The notes: generated by a model from the letters alone, not told the origin. 64,000 nucleotides of DNA from JAUIKM01 sp964445695 (GCA_964445695.1 CAYULF010000007.1:124001-188000), one strand, 5' to 3'; shown: positions 40,322-50,238, counted from the stretch's first letter. Made by a program: numbers and translations.

Positions 40322-41767
40322 ATGACTTTGAATAGACTCTCCAGCAAGTGGAAAAAGATTTGTCGATTTGGCAATGGACTTCAATGGTTCTGGAACACAT
40401 GGATCGCTCCCCGCAAGGCCGGTTTGTTGTTTGGCTTCCTTGGGCTGCAATTCTTCATCCTGTTCTTTGCATTTGTTCGACATTATCAGTTGTCCGACTT
40501 GGCAAGCCTCAAAGGTGCGGAACTGGCTGCCCAGGAACACGACAACCGCACTCTTCTACTGCAAATGTTAACTGGTTGCGCCGTGCTGGTCGGCATGTAC
40601 ATCGCCTGGGTACGCGCCAAAGCGACTGAGTCACAGGCCAGGGCGACACAAAGTACAGCCGAAGCCGCCTACGAGAATGTTAAAACTTTGATGCAAGGAC
40701 AGATTTCAGAAAGATTCACAAAGGCAATTGAACATCTAGGTCACGACAAGATCGAAATTAGACTTGGGGGTATTTATGCTCTTGAACGCATTATGAAAGA
40801 CTCCAATGAGGACCACTGGACAATTGTGGAAATTTTGGCTGCATATATCCGCAAACGCTCACCGTGGCCTCGACAATCTGAGATTGCAAACCCGAACAAA
40901 TATTTAGAAGGGAAAATTTCTGCCTCCCCCAACGATATCCAATGTTCTAGGGAACAGGCTGAGTACAACATATGCCATTCAGATTTCGCCAAGCTACCCG
41001 GGCAAGATATTCAATCTGCTTTGAGCGTAATCGTCCGAAGACCGCAAAATCGCACTGAATCCGGACAGATTGATCTAAGGAGTGTGGACCTTCGTGGCTT
41101 GGATTTTCGCAACACAGATGGTTCTGGCGGCTATCTACCAAGGGCTATCATGCAATACTCAAACGTTTCTGGTGCAAATCTTTCTCAGATAAATTTCCAG
41201 CATGCTGAATTGGAAGGTGCAAACATGACGCTGGCGGTTATGTGCTCCGCTAATTTGAAGGGGGCACAAATGGAAAACTCAATCTTAAAAAAAGCCAATC
41301 TAGAAAATGCTTGTTTATACCGTGCTTACATGCGAAGCGCGAACCTACAACTAGCAACAATCACGAAGGCGAATATGCAGGAAACCTATCTACAAAAAGC
41401 TGATCTTCAAAACGCCTTGCTTAAAGAAACAAATTTGCAAGGTGCAATTCTGCATCGGGCAAACTTGCAGAAGACGAGGCTTGATGGCGCAAACTTGCAA
41501 GGCGCATCATTTGTATTCGCAAATCTGGAATCAGCTGTTTTCCATGCAGCTTGGCTAAAAGAGGCAGAATTTTATGAATTAAAATTTGCCACTAGCTCCA
41601 GACACAATTTGATGATTCCTCCACGACCTCGTGGTCTCACTGCAGAACAATTATCCACGGCATTGACAGTCGCTGGGGCCAAAATTCCCCCAACTGTGAA
41701 AGAGAAACTACTCAACCTCAAACCCGAACTCTTCGAAGATCCCCTTACAAGAAATCTCAGCCCTTGA
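40322..41767 (+). CDS. Membrane-anchored pentapeptide-repeat protein 2
   Basis: 481 residues, same design as the preceding gene: two membrane helices (GLLFGFLGLQFFILFFAF; LQMLTGCAVLVGMYIAW), the domain ISERFTKAIEHLGHDKIEIRLGGIYALERIMKDS...WTIVEILAAYIRKRSP, then a longer, more regular pentapeptide-repeat helix (ANLKGAQMENSILKKANLENA, ADLQNALLKETNLQGAIL) and a short helical tail. The RLGGIYALERI segment is the hallmark of this pentapeptide subfamily. Base composition is nearer to the provirus than to the host. Confidence 0.82.
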   Translation: MTLNRLSSKWKKICRFGNGLQWFWNTWIAPRKAGLLFGFLGLQFFILFFAFVRHYQLSDLASLKGAELAAQEHDNRTLLLQMLTGCAVLVGMYIAWVRAKATESQARATQSTAEAAYENVKTLMQGQISERFTKAIEHLGHDKIEIRLGGIYALERIMKDSNEDHWTIVEILAAYIRKRSPWPRQSEIANPNKYLEGKISASPNDIQCSREQAEYNICHSDFAKLPGQDIQSALSVIVRRPQNRTESGQIDLRSVDLRGLDFRNTDGSGGYLPRAIMQYSNVSGANLSQINFQHAELEGANMTLAVMCSANLKGAQMENSILKKANLENACLYRAYMRSANLQLATITKANMQETYLQKADLQNALLKETNLQGAILHRANLQKTRLDGANLQGASFVFANLESAVFHAAWLKEAEFYELKFATSSRHNLMIPPRPRGLTAEQLSTALTVAGAKIPPTVKEKLLNLKPELFEDPLTRNLSP

Positions 41768-41900
41768 CTCCCCCTCCCGCAACTTTTCCTGCACCCTTTC
41801 CGTCCCTCACCCATTATTCCCAAAAATAATTCCCGCTGCACGTGAATCTTTCCGGCGACTCGTGTTTCTTCTCCATGGAACGACGATAGAGCAGGCTGCG

Positions 41901-42503
41901 ATGACCGACACAGACAAACAAAAACAGCAAGACTTCCTCGACCTCTGGAATAGCGTCCACGACAGACTGGCGCGCTTTGCCCGTGGTATGACCCGCGATG
42001 CCGAGGAAGCGCGCGATCTCGTCAGCGATACTCTCTTGCTCGCCTACGAACACTTCGACGGCGTCCGCAACCGCGAGGCCTTCCTCAGTTATGTGCTGAC
42101 GATCGCCCGCCGGCGGCACTGGCGCAACTCCAAACGTCGCTCCCTCTTCGGTGTCTTCGACTGGGAACGCGCCAACGATATCCGCGACCGCGGCTCCGCG
42201 CCCGAAACCAGTCATGACGTCGATGTGCTCTATCGCGCCATGGGCGAACTGCCCGAATCACAACGCGAAGCGCTCGTGATGTTCGAAATCGTCGGCCTCT
42301 CGCTCGAAGATATCCGCGCCGTCCAGGGCGGCTCCCTCTCCGGCGTAAAATCCCGCCTCAAACGCGGACGCGAAAAACTGCAGAAAATCCTGACGAAGGT
42401 GATCGAACCCGAAGAATTGTTCCAACAACGGCATTCAAATGTGCCGCAGGAATCGGTGGAGCACGCGCCGGACCTGCGGGTCCTGCTTGGACAGGGCGCT
42501 TAA
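41901..42503 (+). CDS. ECF-type RNA polymerase sigma factor
   Basis: 200 residues from ATG 41901. Region 2 (RLARFARGMTRDAEEARDLVSDTLLLAYEHFDG) and region 4 (MGELPESQREALVMFEIVGLSLEDIRAVQGGSLSGVKSRLKRGREKL) are clear. It directs core polymerase to a stress or envelope regulon. The gene after it, 10 bp on, has the shape of its membrane anti-sigma factor. The host-like GC-rich composition resumes here. Confidence 0.92.
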   Translation: MTDTDKQKQQDFLDLWNSVHDRLARFARGMTRDAEEARDLVSDTLLLAYEHFDGVRNREAFLSYVLTIARRRHWRNSKRRSLFGVFDWERANDIRDRGSAPETSHDVDVLYRAMGELPESQREALVMFEIVGLSLEDIRAVQGGSLSGVKSRLKRGREKLQKILTKVIEPEELFQQRHSNVPQESVEHAPDLRVLLGQGA

Positions 42504-42513
42504 GGCTGACTCT

Positions 42514-43830
42514 ATGGACAAAACGCGACATATTGTAGACAAGTATCTGGACAAGGCGCGCAAGGAAGCTCCGGTGATGAGCAAGGCGGAAGCCAACATG
42601 CTCCTCAACCGCAAAATCCTCTCCGGCACGACTCCGTCCGGCACATTTTTTTTCCGTCGCTCCGCGCTCCTCACGTCTCCGCTTCGCCTGGCGGCGGCGG
42701 CATCGTTAGCCGTGGTTGCGGGTGCGGGCGCCTGGCTGGCCTTCTCCGGCTCCGACTCCCCTTCTCTTGCCGATCTGCCGACAAATCCGCCCATCGTGCA
42801 GCCGGCCGATCCACTCGATGCAGTTAAACCTGAATCCAATTGGCTCAACGCTCAGGAAACCGCCGAGTTAAACACAACTGACGCTCCCCCGGCGACGGCG
42901 CAGGTGAAAACGTACGCGAAACCTGCGACTCCGGCTCCGCTGCCCGAGTTAAACGAAGATATTCCGGTGGTTGTTAACAACGCCGATCAGGACGAGTTTG
43001 AGGGAACAACTCCAGCGCGCAAGGTGGAGAATATTTCACATGCCGAGGGACTGTCCGATGCGCCGGCACTTAACACTTCTCGTACGCCGGTGGCGGTTAA
43101 TCCAATCAAAGGTGTTGCGGTCGTCGATCAGCTTGTTGAAGATTTTACCGAAGTTGAAAACAACCTGCGCATCAACGGCGGTTATCAGTTCGGCGTATTT
43201 GCGCAGTCGCTCGACTACCTCAACGCGCCCATCGATGAAATCGGTCTGGATCGACTTCCCGCCAGCACGCAGCGCTTTGCATATCATGTCGGCGTGGCAT
43301 ACGACGACTTTGCACTTAACTTTATGTTTGCCGACGCGGACGACATTCAGGTCAACGGCACGCCGGGCGGCGTATTCACCACCTTCACACAGGATTACAC
43401 GCAGTATTCAATCAACGCGATGTACCGCGTGGTTAAACAGGACAATTTTGCGGTTGAGGCAGGTATAGGAGTGGCGTTGGCGGACGAGACAATGCAGTTA
43501 AACGACGTGCGCATTGCCGGACAACTTGCGCCCGTAACGGATGAGTGGAATACGCTGCTGGCGCTGTACACCCTGCTCGGCAACAGAGAAACGATCTCTG
43601 TTCAACGCCAGATCATGAGCGTTGGGCCGCGTCTGGCCGTCTCTTACAAGGCGTTTAAGTTCATGACCACCGCTGTGACCTTTGACTACTACGTGCAGCA
43701 GCCGACAACCTTCAAGATTGATCTGTTTGACGATGGACGGCAGCTCGACATTCCGGACAGCGAACAATACACCAACGACGTCTTTGCCATCTCGGTCGAC
43801 ATGCAGATCGAATTCGGCCAATTCTTCTGA
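42514..43830 (+). CDS. Anti-sigma-like membrane protein with C-terminal barrel-like domain
   Basis: 438 residues from ATG 42514. The N-terminal 55 residues are basic and helical (cytoplasmic, sigma-binding position); a membrane helix follows (LRLAAAASLAVVAGAGAWLAF); then a Pro/Thr/Asn-rich linker to about 200. The last 240 residues alternate like an outer-membrane or lipocalin-like barrel (NNLRINGGYQFGVFAQSLDY ... DVFAISVDMQIEFGQFF, ending in Phe). Genes of this build follow ECF sigmas in FCB-group genomes. Release of the sigma would follow a change sensed outside the cytoplasm; inferred. Confidence 0.68.
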   Translation: MDKTRHIVDKYLDKARKEAPVMSKAEANMLLNRKILSGTTPSGTFFFRRSALLTSPLRLAAAASLAVVAGAGAWLAFSGSDSPSLADLPTNPPIVQPADPLDAVKPESNWLNAQETAELNTTDAPPATAQVKTYAKPATPAPLPELNEDIPVVVNNADQDEFEGTTPARKVENISHAEGLSDAPALNTSRTPVAVNPIKGVAVVDQLVEDFTEVENNLRINGGYQFGVFAQSLDYLNAPIDEIGLDRLPASTQRFAYHVGVAYDDFALNFMFADADDIQVNGTPGGVFTTFTQDYTQYSINAMYRVVKQDNFAVEAGIGVALADETMQLNDVRIAGQLAPVTDEWNTLLALYTLLGNRETISVQRQIMSVGPRLAVSYKAFKFMTTAVTFDYYVQQPTTFKIDLFDDGRQLDIPDSEQYTNDVFAISVDMQIEFGQFF

Positions 43831-43871
43831 CCTCTCTTCCGGCACTTAAACAAAAGACTTGCAACACTGCC

Positions 43872-43910
43872 AAACCCGCATGAGGCTTCGCCGCCTCCCC
43901 TGCGGGTTTT
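43872..43910 (+). terminator. Terminator after the anti-sigma gene
   Basis: AAACCCGCA and TGCGGGTTT pair, with an inner GAGGC/GCCTC arm, then TT. The same arms recur at 44223-44231 and 44262-44271 within the repeat unit. Confidence 0.75.
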
Positions 43911-44322
43911 CGGCTTGCTTTTCTCTTTTGATTGTCAGCGGGCTTGATGCGGGCAACATCTGNNNNNNNNNNNNNNNNNNNNNNNNNNNNNNNNNNNNNN
44001 NNNNNNNNNNNNNNNNNNNNNNNNNNNNNNNNNNNNNNNNNNNNNNNNNNNNNNNNNNNNNNCCGGGCCGCCTCCCCTGCGGGGTTTCGGCTTGCTTTTC
44101 TCTTTTGATTGTCAGCGGGCTTGATGCGGGCAACATCTGTGTCTACCAGGAGTCCGGAAACCTTTCATTTGCGAGACGCTCTTCTATCTTTTCACATTTC
44201 AGCCGGCATTCATTCCGCGGCCAAACCCGCATGCGTCAAATGAAAGCCGGGCCGCCTCCCTTGCGGGTTTTCGGCTTGCTCTTCTCTTTTGATTGTCGGC
44301 GGGCTTGATGCCGAAAACATTC
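43890..44322. repeat. Intergenic 73-nt repeat, three copies around the gap
   Basis: Copies at 43890-43962, 44067-44139 and 44251-44322; the first two differ by one or two bases, the third by several. Each begins GCCGCCTCCC and contains GATTGTCAGCGGGCTTGATG (TCGGC in the third). The 44140-44250 spacer has its own inverted arms. No gene is present between 43831 and 44428. Confidence 0.85.
43963..44062. other. Assembly gap (100 N)
   Basis: Exactly 100 undetermined bases flanked by near-identical repeat copies; true length unknown, probably a collapsed repeat. Confidence 0.99.
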
Positions 44323-44428
44323 AAACCGGCTTCACACTCAACTATTATACATCCAACAACTGACTCAAAGTCCGGTCGCTTCCTTCCCGGTGATAAACAA
44401 AAATGGCTTTGCAGAGATCAGAAACAGA

Positions 44429-47400
44429 TTAACGACCAATGACAAGTGGCGCCGTCGAGACCAAAGTCCCCGAGCGCAGAACCAGGTAATAAACGCCCGA
44501 TGCAACAGTCGAAATGTCGACCGAAAACTCCCAGGCTCCGGGCTGCATGTCCGCGTCGTAGTACACAGCCGTCAGATCACCAAGTGCGGAGTATAACGAA
44601 ATCGTTGCGTGATCGCGTCCCGGGAAATTGGCCTCAAAAGTCATTGAAGCGGCAGGCGATTCTACATTAACATTTGCCAGCCCGAAGCCGCCGCCATTGT
44701 TAAACAGGCGTAGAGCATTCCCCGCTTCACAAAGTTCCTGCAGACGAAACAGTCCGTCATCCGTTTGTACATTCTGTGGAATCTGATCCGGGTTTGGAAG
44801 ACTTAACAGTAGCAGCGATTCCGACTCGGGGCCGAGTAGTGCGGTAAAACCGAGCCGCGCGAGCTCGTGTTCGCCCGGCGTCGCAGGGACCTGGAGCGTG
44901 AGCGGAATAAGATATCGACCGGCGTCAAACCGACTGCGCAGCGCCGGATCGCGCGGATAAAGCAAAAAGGCATCCAGGTCGAGTTCAACTTCCAGCGCGA
45001 TGAACTCAACATCCGCCAGATCCAACGAATGTTCTGCTTTAACAACTATATCAACGTCGTCGCCGACGGCGGCCGCGGCATCTTCTACAAAAATGCGAAT
45101 GGTTTGCTGAACACCCGTTCCGAACAAACTCACGTCGGCCTGCAATTCTTCTGAATCGGATTCAATGACAAGTGAAGAGGAAAAACGACCGGTCTTTTGC
45201 GGTGTAAAACTGAGCTCGAGTTTCAGCGTTTCGGCCGGCGCGAGCGTGACCGGCAAATCAATCGGTTTGAAATTAAACTGCAACAGGTCCGGTCCGCCGA
45301 GTGCGATGCGATCGATTGTCTCGTTTTCCACACCGACATTGCGCAGAACAACTTCTGTTAACACCTTCTCAGTACCGACAACAACCTCGCCAAAATCGAT
45401 CAGTGTGGACTCGAGCGCAATATCAGGAATATATCCTTCGCCGCGCACAACGACAGTTCGCAGTGTGCGGCCACCGGCGGCAATAAAATTTAACTCAACC
45501 TGATGCGGCCCGACGCGGCGCGGTGAAAAGCGCAGTTCGAGACCGGCGTCGCTATCGCCTTCAATCGACACGGGCATCGAGGGTGCAACGAGTTGAAAAT
45601 CGTCGATGTCGCCGGCGCCGAACTGAAACGCATCGACTGCAACACCAATTCCACCGGTGTTAACAAGCACGGAATCAAACCGTCGCTCGCAGGCTGTGTT
45701 AACCGCACAAAGGCCAAAATCGATATCCACCGTCTCAAAGCTGTGATCGGTAACCGTCCACGTGCGGTTGGACTGATCCGAGACAATGCCGTTAGAACCA
45801 AAGTGATTCCAGACGAACATATCCTGCCGGCCGCCCGGCGTCAGAGTTGTATCGCTCAACGTCAGCGGCGCCTGAAACGTGCCGCCCAGTGCGAGCAGGT
45901 TGTCGGAACGCAAGGTCATAGCCGTCAGTTGGTCGATCGTGAGGCTGCCAAAACTCTCCGCCTGCTGCACGTCGCCGTCGTAGTCGAAGCGCACCAGAGC
46001 CATGTCGCCGAACACACCGTCGACGTCGCCGCCGCCGTCGATGAGATTAAACAATCCGAACTGAATGCGACGCGAATAGGTCGTGCCCAGGACGATCTGA
46101 TCCTGCTCGGCGGCATGCTCCATACGCGGAGAAAGAATCGTGCTGACTTCGCCGTAAACATCGGCCCAGTTGACACGGCCGTCGCGTTGAAACATGCCAA
46201 TAAAAACATTGCGGATGCCGCCTGCACGGAGAGGCGCTCCAGCGCCGGTCAAGTCCAGACTGCCGACTTCACCGCATACAACAAACTGATTATCGACATC
46301 GGCCAGAATGTCCGTGGCAAAGACATCCGCGGAAGAATTGAGTGTGAATGAAAGATGTTCGGCGCCGTCTTCGCGATAAAGCGCGATCAGCATGTCGCCG
46401 GAAACGCCGCTGTGCGTGAGTTCCACACCTTTAAATGTCGCGCCGCGGGAAATTGCACCGGCGGCATAAACCCGATCGCGCGAGTCGAGCGCCACGCAGG
46501 TAAAACGATCGATCGGTGTGATGTTGAGGGCATCGCCGTCGACGACATTAAGGTTGAGCGGTTGATAGCTGCCGCTCAGTTTAATCATGGCGGCCGCAAA
46601 AGCGCCTTTAACAGATATGTCTCGATTAAACATTTCGATGTCCGCACCGATGGAGCCAACGATGACAATATCACCATTTGAGGCCAGTGCAAGATCTCCG
46701 GGCACGTCCTGCGCGGGGCTGCCCAATGTAAACACATCGGAAACGGTCAGTCCGGGTGCAATGCGCCCCAGAATGAAATCAGAGTTACCGTTGGACGTGT
46801 AGAGTTCATCCTGCAGCAGTGCCGTTCCGTTAAATGCGGCAAGGAAAACTGCGCCATTATTGCCGTCAAGTTCGATTGCCGCAGCATAGTCATCGCCGAC
46901 GCCGCCAAAGGACAAAGCGTTAACAACATGACCGGCGGGCGAAAATTCGGCGAGAAACACATCCCGCAGTCCTTCACTTTGCAGGAGGAACCCATCGCCG
47001 AGATCCATCTGCGCGGCAAAATCGCCGATCACAAAAACGCGGCCGATGTCGTCGATGGCCAGATCGCGAATTGCCGCAGCGCCTGAACGTTGTGATCCCC
47101 AAACCCAGGAGCCGTCGCCGCCGTCGCTGTTTAAGGCACTGACACGAGCGAGCCACTGGTTGCCGACGGGCTCGGCGGCTTGCCACGTCAAAGTGTTGAC
47201 GGCTTCAGTTTCGCCGACAACATTCCAGGAGTCGCCGTTGTCGGAGCTCAGTTCCACTCTGCAACGGTTAAACGCGGCGCTGCCTTCCCAGCGAACTTCG
47301 ACGTCTTCGCCGACTGTAAACACTTCGCCGCCATTGGGATGGCGCAGGGTCAATCCCGCACCGATTCGCCGTGCGCCGCGAAAACCGGCCAGAACAGTGG

Positions 47401-48583
47401 AACGCGCGGCACGGCAGGCGTCGGATTCTATTTCAATTTCGACATATCGCTGCAGGGAGTCCGGCGCCAGATATTCACAGTTAATTGTTCGTTCCTCGCC
47501 TGCATTCAGCTCAAAAGGCGGCGGCGCGCCGTTGTAATTCGCAACTGTGACGGCGGGATTTGAGATACGCAATCCTTCAATATTAACGGGCAAATCGCCG
47601 GCGCGCATTGTCAAGTTAAACGAACGGCTCGTAGCTGGTTCAACTTCCCCCAGGTCCTGATACACATTTGTCCAGGAAACGGAGGGAAAGATGTCGAGTC
47701 CCACCTCATAATCTGTTTCGGCGACGAGAATGTCGCGATACAAAACTTCGACGTCGCGCGCAGTACTGCAGTCATCGGCAGCGGTCCAGGTTAATCGACA
47801 GGGTTCTCCGCCCGATGCATGAACAAAAATCCGGGCAAAGGCCGCACGGGCCGCGGCGGGCGTGTTAATATTGGCAAAGGCCAGTCCGCCGCTGGCATCG
47901 GCAACCGTCTGCAGGAGCGCCGGAATTTCGATGCCCAGCAGGATGCTGTAGACGCGAATGCCGCTGCCGTCAAGTTTGTCGAGTATGGCGGATTCACTGC
48001 CATATGAATCACCGTCGGTCAGGATGATAACTATCGGTTGGTAACGCCCGGTCGATGCAATGTCGAGCGCCGCGGCTTTGGGATCGAGCAAAGCTGCATC
48101 AAAACTGGTGTTCCCGCGCGCTTCGAGTTGATTCAGCGCATTTTCAATGTCGGATCTGGTATCGGTAAAATCGGCGTTAACGGCATTGCGGTCGTTAAAG
48201 GAAGCCAGGGCGCACTCTGAGGATTCAAAGTCGAGCATGTTTAACCAGGTGCGTGCGGCATCGCGGGCAATATCGAGGTACTGGACTGACATCGATTCGG
48301 ATACATCGATCATCAGGACCGAAGACAGTTGCTGCGGCGGCAGTGGCGAACATATGAGTGATTCGATCGGCCGGTCAAAGCTGTTTTCGCGAACGCCAAA
48401 ATCCGCCGCTGAAGGATCGGTAACGAGTTGGTTCTGAGCGTCGAGCAGGATGATCGGCAGATGAACGGATGGAAAGTCACTCTGATCGAGCGGACCGACC
48501 CAGGCGGTCTGGGCGGGCGCCGAGGCAATGGCCAGGCTGAACGTGAGAATGCAGGACAACAATCGGAAGACAATCTTTGCCAT
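44429..48583 (-). CDS. Giant secreted protein: VWA domain, Ig/choice-of-anchor repeats, T9SS-type C-terminal tail
   Basis: 1384 residues from ATG 48583 with a signal peptide (LLSCILTFSLAIASAPAQT). Residues about 70-270 are a von Willebrand A domain with the metal site DVSES and ILTDGDS. Further on are a T/S-rich Ig-like part, a stretch with repeated propeller-like units (GVGDDYAAAIELDG), then choice-of-anchor-D-type repeats (IDFGLCAVNTACERRFDSVLVNTG; LIDFGEVVVGTEKVLTEVVLRN). The end GVYYLVLRSGTLVSTAPLVIGR has the shape of a type IX secretion sorting domain. It is therefore likely exported to the cell surface as an adhesin or structural protein. The frame upstream to 48925 was not used because it hides the signal. 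Confidence 0.78.
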   Translation of the reverse strand: MAKIVFRLLSCILTFSLAIASAPAQTAWVGPLDQSDFPSVHLPIILLDAQNQLVTDPSAADFGVRENSFDRPIESLICSPLPPQQLSSVLMIDVSESMSVQYLDIARDAARTWLNMLDFESSECALASFNDRNAVNADFTDTRSDIENALNQLEARGNTSFDAALLDPKAAALDIASTGRYQPIVIILTDGDSYGSESAILDKLDGSGIRVYSILLGIEIPALLQTVADASGGLAFANINTPAAARAAFARIFVHASGGEPCRLTWTAADDCSTARDVEVLYRDILVAETDYEVGLDIFPSVSWTNVYQDLGEVEPATSRSFNLTMRAGDLPVNIEGLRISNPAVTVANYNGAPPPFELNAGEERTINCEYLAPDSLQRYVEIEIESDACRAARSTVLAGFRGARRIGAGLTLRHPNGGEVFTVGEDVEVRWEGSAAFNRCRVELSSDNGDSWNVVGETEAVNTLTWQAAEPVGNQWLARVSALNSDGGDGSWVWGSQRSGAAAIRDLAIDDIGRVFVIGDFAAQMDLGDGFLLQSEGLRDVFLAEFSPAGHVVNALSFGGVGDDYAAAIELDGNNGAVFLAAFNGTALLQDELYTSNGNSDFILGRIAPGLTVSDVFTLGSPAQDVPGDLALASNGDIVIVGSIGADIEMFNRDISVKGAFAAAMIKLSGSYQPLNLNVVDGDALNITPIDRFTCVALDSRDRVYAAGAISRGATFKGVELTHSGVSGDMLIALYREDGAEHLSFTLNSSADVFATDILADVDNQFVVCGEVGSLDLTGAGAPLRAGGIRNVFIGMFQRDGRVNWADVYGEVSTILSPRMEHAAEQDQIVLGTTYSRRIQFGLFNLIDGGGDVDGVFGDMALVRFDYDGDVQQAESFGSLTIDQLTAMTLRSDNLLALGGTFQAPLTLSDTTLTPGGRQDMFVWNHFGSNGIVSDQSNRTWTVTDHSFETVDIDFGLCAVNTACERRFDSVLVNTGGIGVAVDAFQFGAGDIDDFQLVAPSMPVSIEGDSDAGLELRFSPRRVGPHQVELNFIAAGGRTLRTVVVRGEGYIPDIALESTLIDFGEVVVGTEKVLTEVVLRNVGVENETIDRIALGGPDLLQFNFKPIDLPVTLAPAETLKLELSFTPQKTGRFSSSLVIESDSEELQADVSLFGTGVQQTIRIFVEDAAAAVGDDVDIVVKAEHSLDLADVEFIALEVELDLDAFLLYPRDPALRSRFDAGRYLIPLTLQVPATPGEHELARLGFTALLGPESESLLLLSLPNPDQIPQNVQTDDGLFRLQELCEAGNALRLFNNGGGFGLANVNVESPAASMTFEANFPGRDHATISLYSALGDLTAVYYDADMQPGAWEFSVDISTVASGVYYLVLRSGTLVSTAPLVIGR

Positions 48584-48752
48584 CGTGAACCCGGCATTTG
48601 TTGCTTGTTTGATCGTATATGCGCACCGCCGCTGAAAGACTTCGATGGATAACGGGCCGGCCGCATCTGGCTGACACACGAGCAGCGGAATCGATTCCTG
48701 TCGGCCGCTCGAGTAACTGACAAAGTGCGGAAAATCCGCTTTGTCCAAAAAT

Positions 48753-49166
48753 TCAGCGATCCACTCGGCGATACATGAGTTTAAGCCCGGACCAGTCGGC
48801 ATCGACGGCACAAACCTTGACATCGACAAGACCGCCGGCCAGTGCCGTCCCGCGAATCGTATCCTCGCTGATATCGCCCGCCAGCGGCGACGACCGCTTG
48901 GGCCAGGAAATCCACAGACTTCCATTTTTGTTGATCGCCGATTTCAGATCGGACCAGGCCGCTTCAAGCTCGGAATTGGAGCGGCAAAAACAATGCACCA
49001 TGTCCGACTGCGGGCGGAGGCTGTCGGAAATATCGACATCCGCGGGCAGCGGGCCGAGAATTTCAAAATAGTGCTGCGGCGCGTTAATGAGTGAAACGCG
49101 CTGCCCGGCTTTGTAGCCCAGTTTCTGTGCCAGGGTACGCGGCGAATATCCGGCAGACTTGGCCAT
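48753..49166 (-). CDS. DUF3052 family protein
   Basis: 137 residues from ATG 49166. AQKLGYKAGQRVSLINAPQHY at the start and SLWISWPKRSSPLAGDISEDTIRGTALAGGLVDVKVCAVDADWSGLKLMYR at the end match the DUF3052 pattern (KLGIKPG..V.L.NAP; LW..WPK..S). Function unknown; cytoplasmic. It follows the potassium channel gene at a distance and precedes the giant surface protein on the same strand. Confidence 0.8.
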   Translation of the reverse strand: MAKSAGYSPRTLAQKLGYKAGQRVSLINAPQHYFEILGPLPADVDISDSLRPQSDMVHCFCRSNSELEAAWSDLKSAINKNGSLWISWPKRSSPLAGDISEDTIRGTALAGGLVDVKVCAVDADWSGLKLMYRRVDR

Positions 49167-49566
49167 ACTGACTCCCGTGCTTGATGACTTGCGGACTGTT
49201 TGTTTCAAGAGGCAGGCCCAAAGATCAGAAAAATCCGGCAATTCCCGTCGAAAGCTGCTTACCCGGTTGGGCTCATATTGTCGATGAGCGCAAACGACGC
49301 AGTCGAGCGACCCCGGCAGTACGTGTATCCTTCGAGATATTCGACACTCAAAGCAATTGATAAGGCGGTTTCAACGAGATCGCAAATACTGTTGTCGCCA
49401 TCCAATGAGGAGACAATCTGTGTACGGCAATTCATACAGCTTAACAAGCGGCTCTGTTCCGTCCGGTTTGCGGCACGATGACAAACAATAAAATCAAGCA
49501 GCCTGAAGCCGGAGCCAGGCGACGGATTCAAAGCGGTCAGAGTCGCGCTGCAAACAATCGTGTCCG
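49167..49566. other. 400-bp region with no confident gene
   Basis: Only a minus-strand frame overlapping the channel gene (49259-49666) is open; its composition is not host-like protein. A later in-frame ATG would give a peptide beginning MNCRTQ with a Cys pair, but with no supporting ribosome site. Confidence 0.5.
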
Positions 49567-50181
49567 TCAGTCGCGGTCGGGGTGCCAGTGACGCTGCATC
49601 TGCAGGTAAGTATAGGAGGCCGACCAGGTGATCATGATGAGGCCAAGCAGCGCTTCCGCCGCACACAGGAGACGCAAGGGCCCTTCCGGGACAATGTCGC
49701 CGAAACCGAGGGTTGAATAACAGACGGCGGAAAAATACACGTACTCCATGATGCCGTCGTGGGCCATGCCGGCCAGCCGGCCAAACGCCTGAACGCCGTC
49801 GAGGTACAGAAAACCGAATGCAAAAAACCAGATTTCGATAAAGTGCAGAACCACGATGTAAAAAATGCCGATCATTACACGTGCACGCGGTCTGATCGGG
49901 ATGCGTTTGGCAATAACAGAGAGAAGGCGCAAGGCTTCGTAGTGAACAAATACGCTGGCGATGATAATCACCGCCGCCACGCCCATAGCAGAGAGGTGTG
50001 CGACCGTCTCGAATTGCCGACCGGCTCCGCTGTTAACATCCTGCACTGCAAGCACATCGGCCCCGGCCGACTGAGCGGCCAGCACAATCGCATTGAGGCA
50101 TAGTCCGAACACACTTAACAGCAGCAGGCCGGGTGATCCGAACAGCGAGTTATCAATGCGGCGAGGACGGCGCTTCAACAT
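49567..50181 (-). CDS. Two-pore-helix potassium channel (Ion_trans_2)
   Basis: 204 residues from ATG 50181 (ATG 50205 possible). Four hydrophobic helices; the last pair flank the selectivity filter region SAVCYSTLGFGDIVP, with the classical TLGFGD signature, and the second helix AAEALLGLIMITWSASYTYLQ. A two-TM channel core with two extra N-terminal helices. No RCK or cyclic-nucleotide domain is attached, so gating is intrinsic or by partner. Inner membrane. Confidence 0.85.
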   Translation of the reverse strand: MLKRRPRRIDNSLFGSPGLLLLSVFGLCLNAIVLAAQSAGADVLAVQDVNSGAGRQFETVAHLSAMGVAAVIIIASVFVHYEALRLLSVIAKRIPIRPRARVMIGIFYIVVLHFIEIWFFAFGFLYLDGVQAFGRLAGMAHDGIMEYVYFSAVCYSTLGFGDIVPEGPLRLLCAAEALLGLIMITWSASYTYLQMQRHWHPDRD

Positions 50182-50238
50182 GCAAAATTCCGGTGAGTTA
50201 AACACAGGGACGACACAGACCGGAGTTCACACTCTCAA

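Noticed and set aside
41768..41900. Distal att copy that would mark the pentapeptide island as a second tandem element
   Set aside because: No tRNA 3'-end sequence found between the last pentapeptide gene and the sigma factor.
43890..44322. Repeats considered as a CRISPR array
   Set aside because: Units are 73 nt, few, terminator-like and not separated by uniform spacers; no cas genes in the window. The iterons at 21.2 kb are 9-mers on both strands and are not CRISPR either.
45593..46351. 252-aa plus-strand frame inside the giant T9SS protein
   Set aside because: Shadow of the antisense coding strand; no family features or ribosome site.
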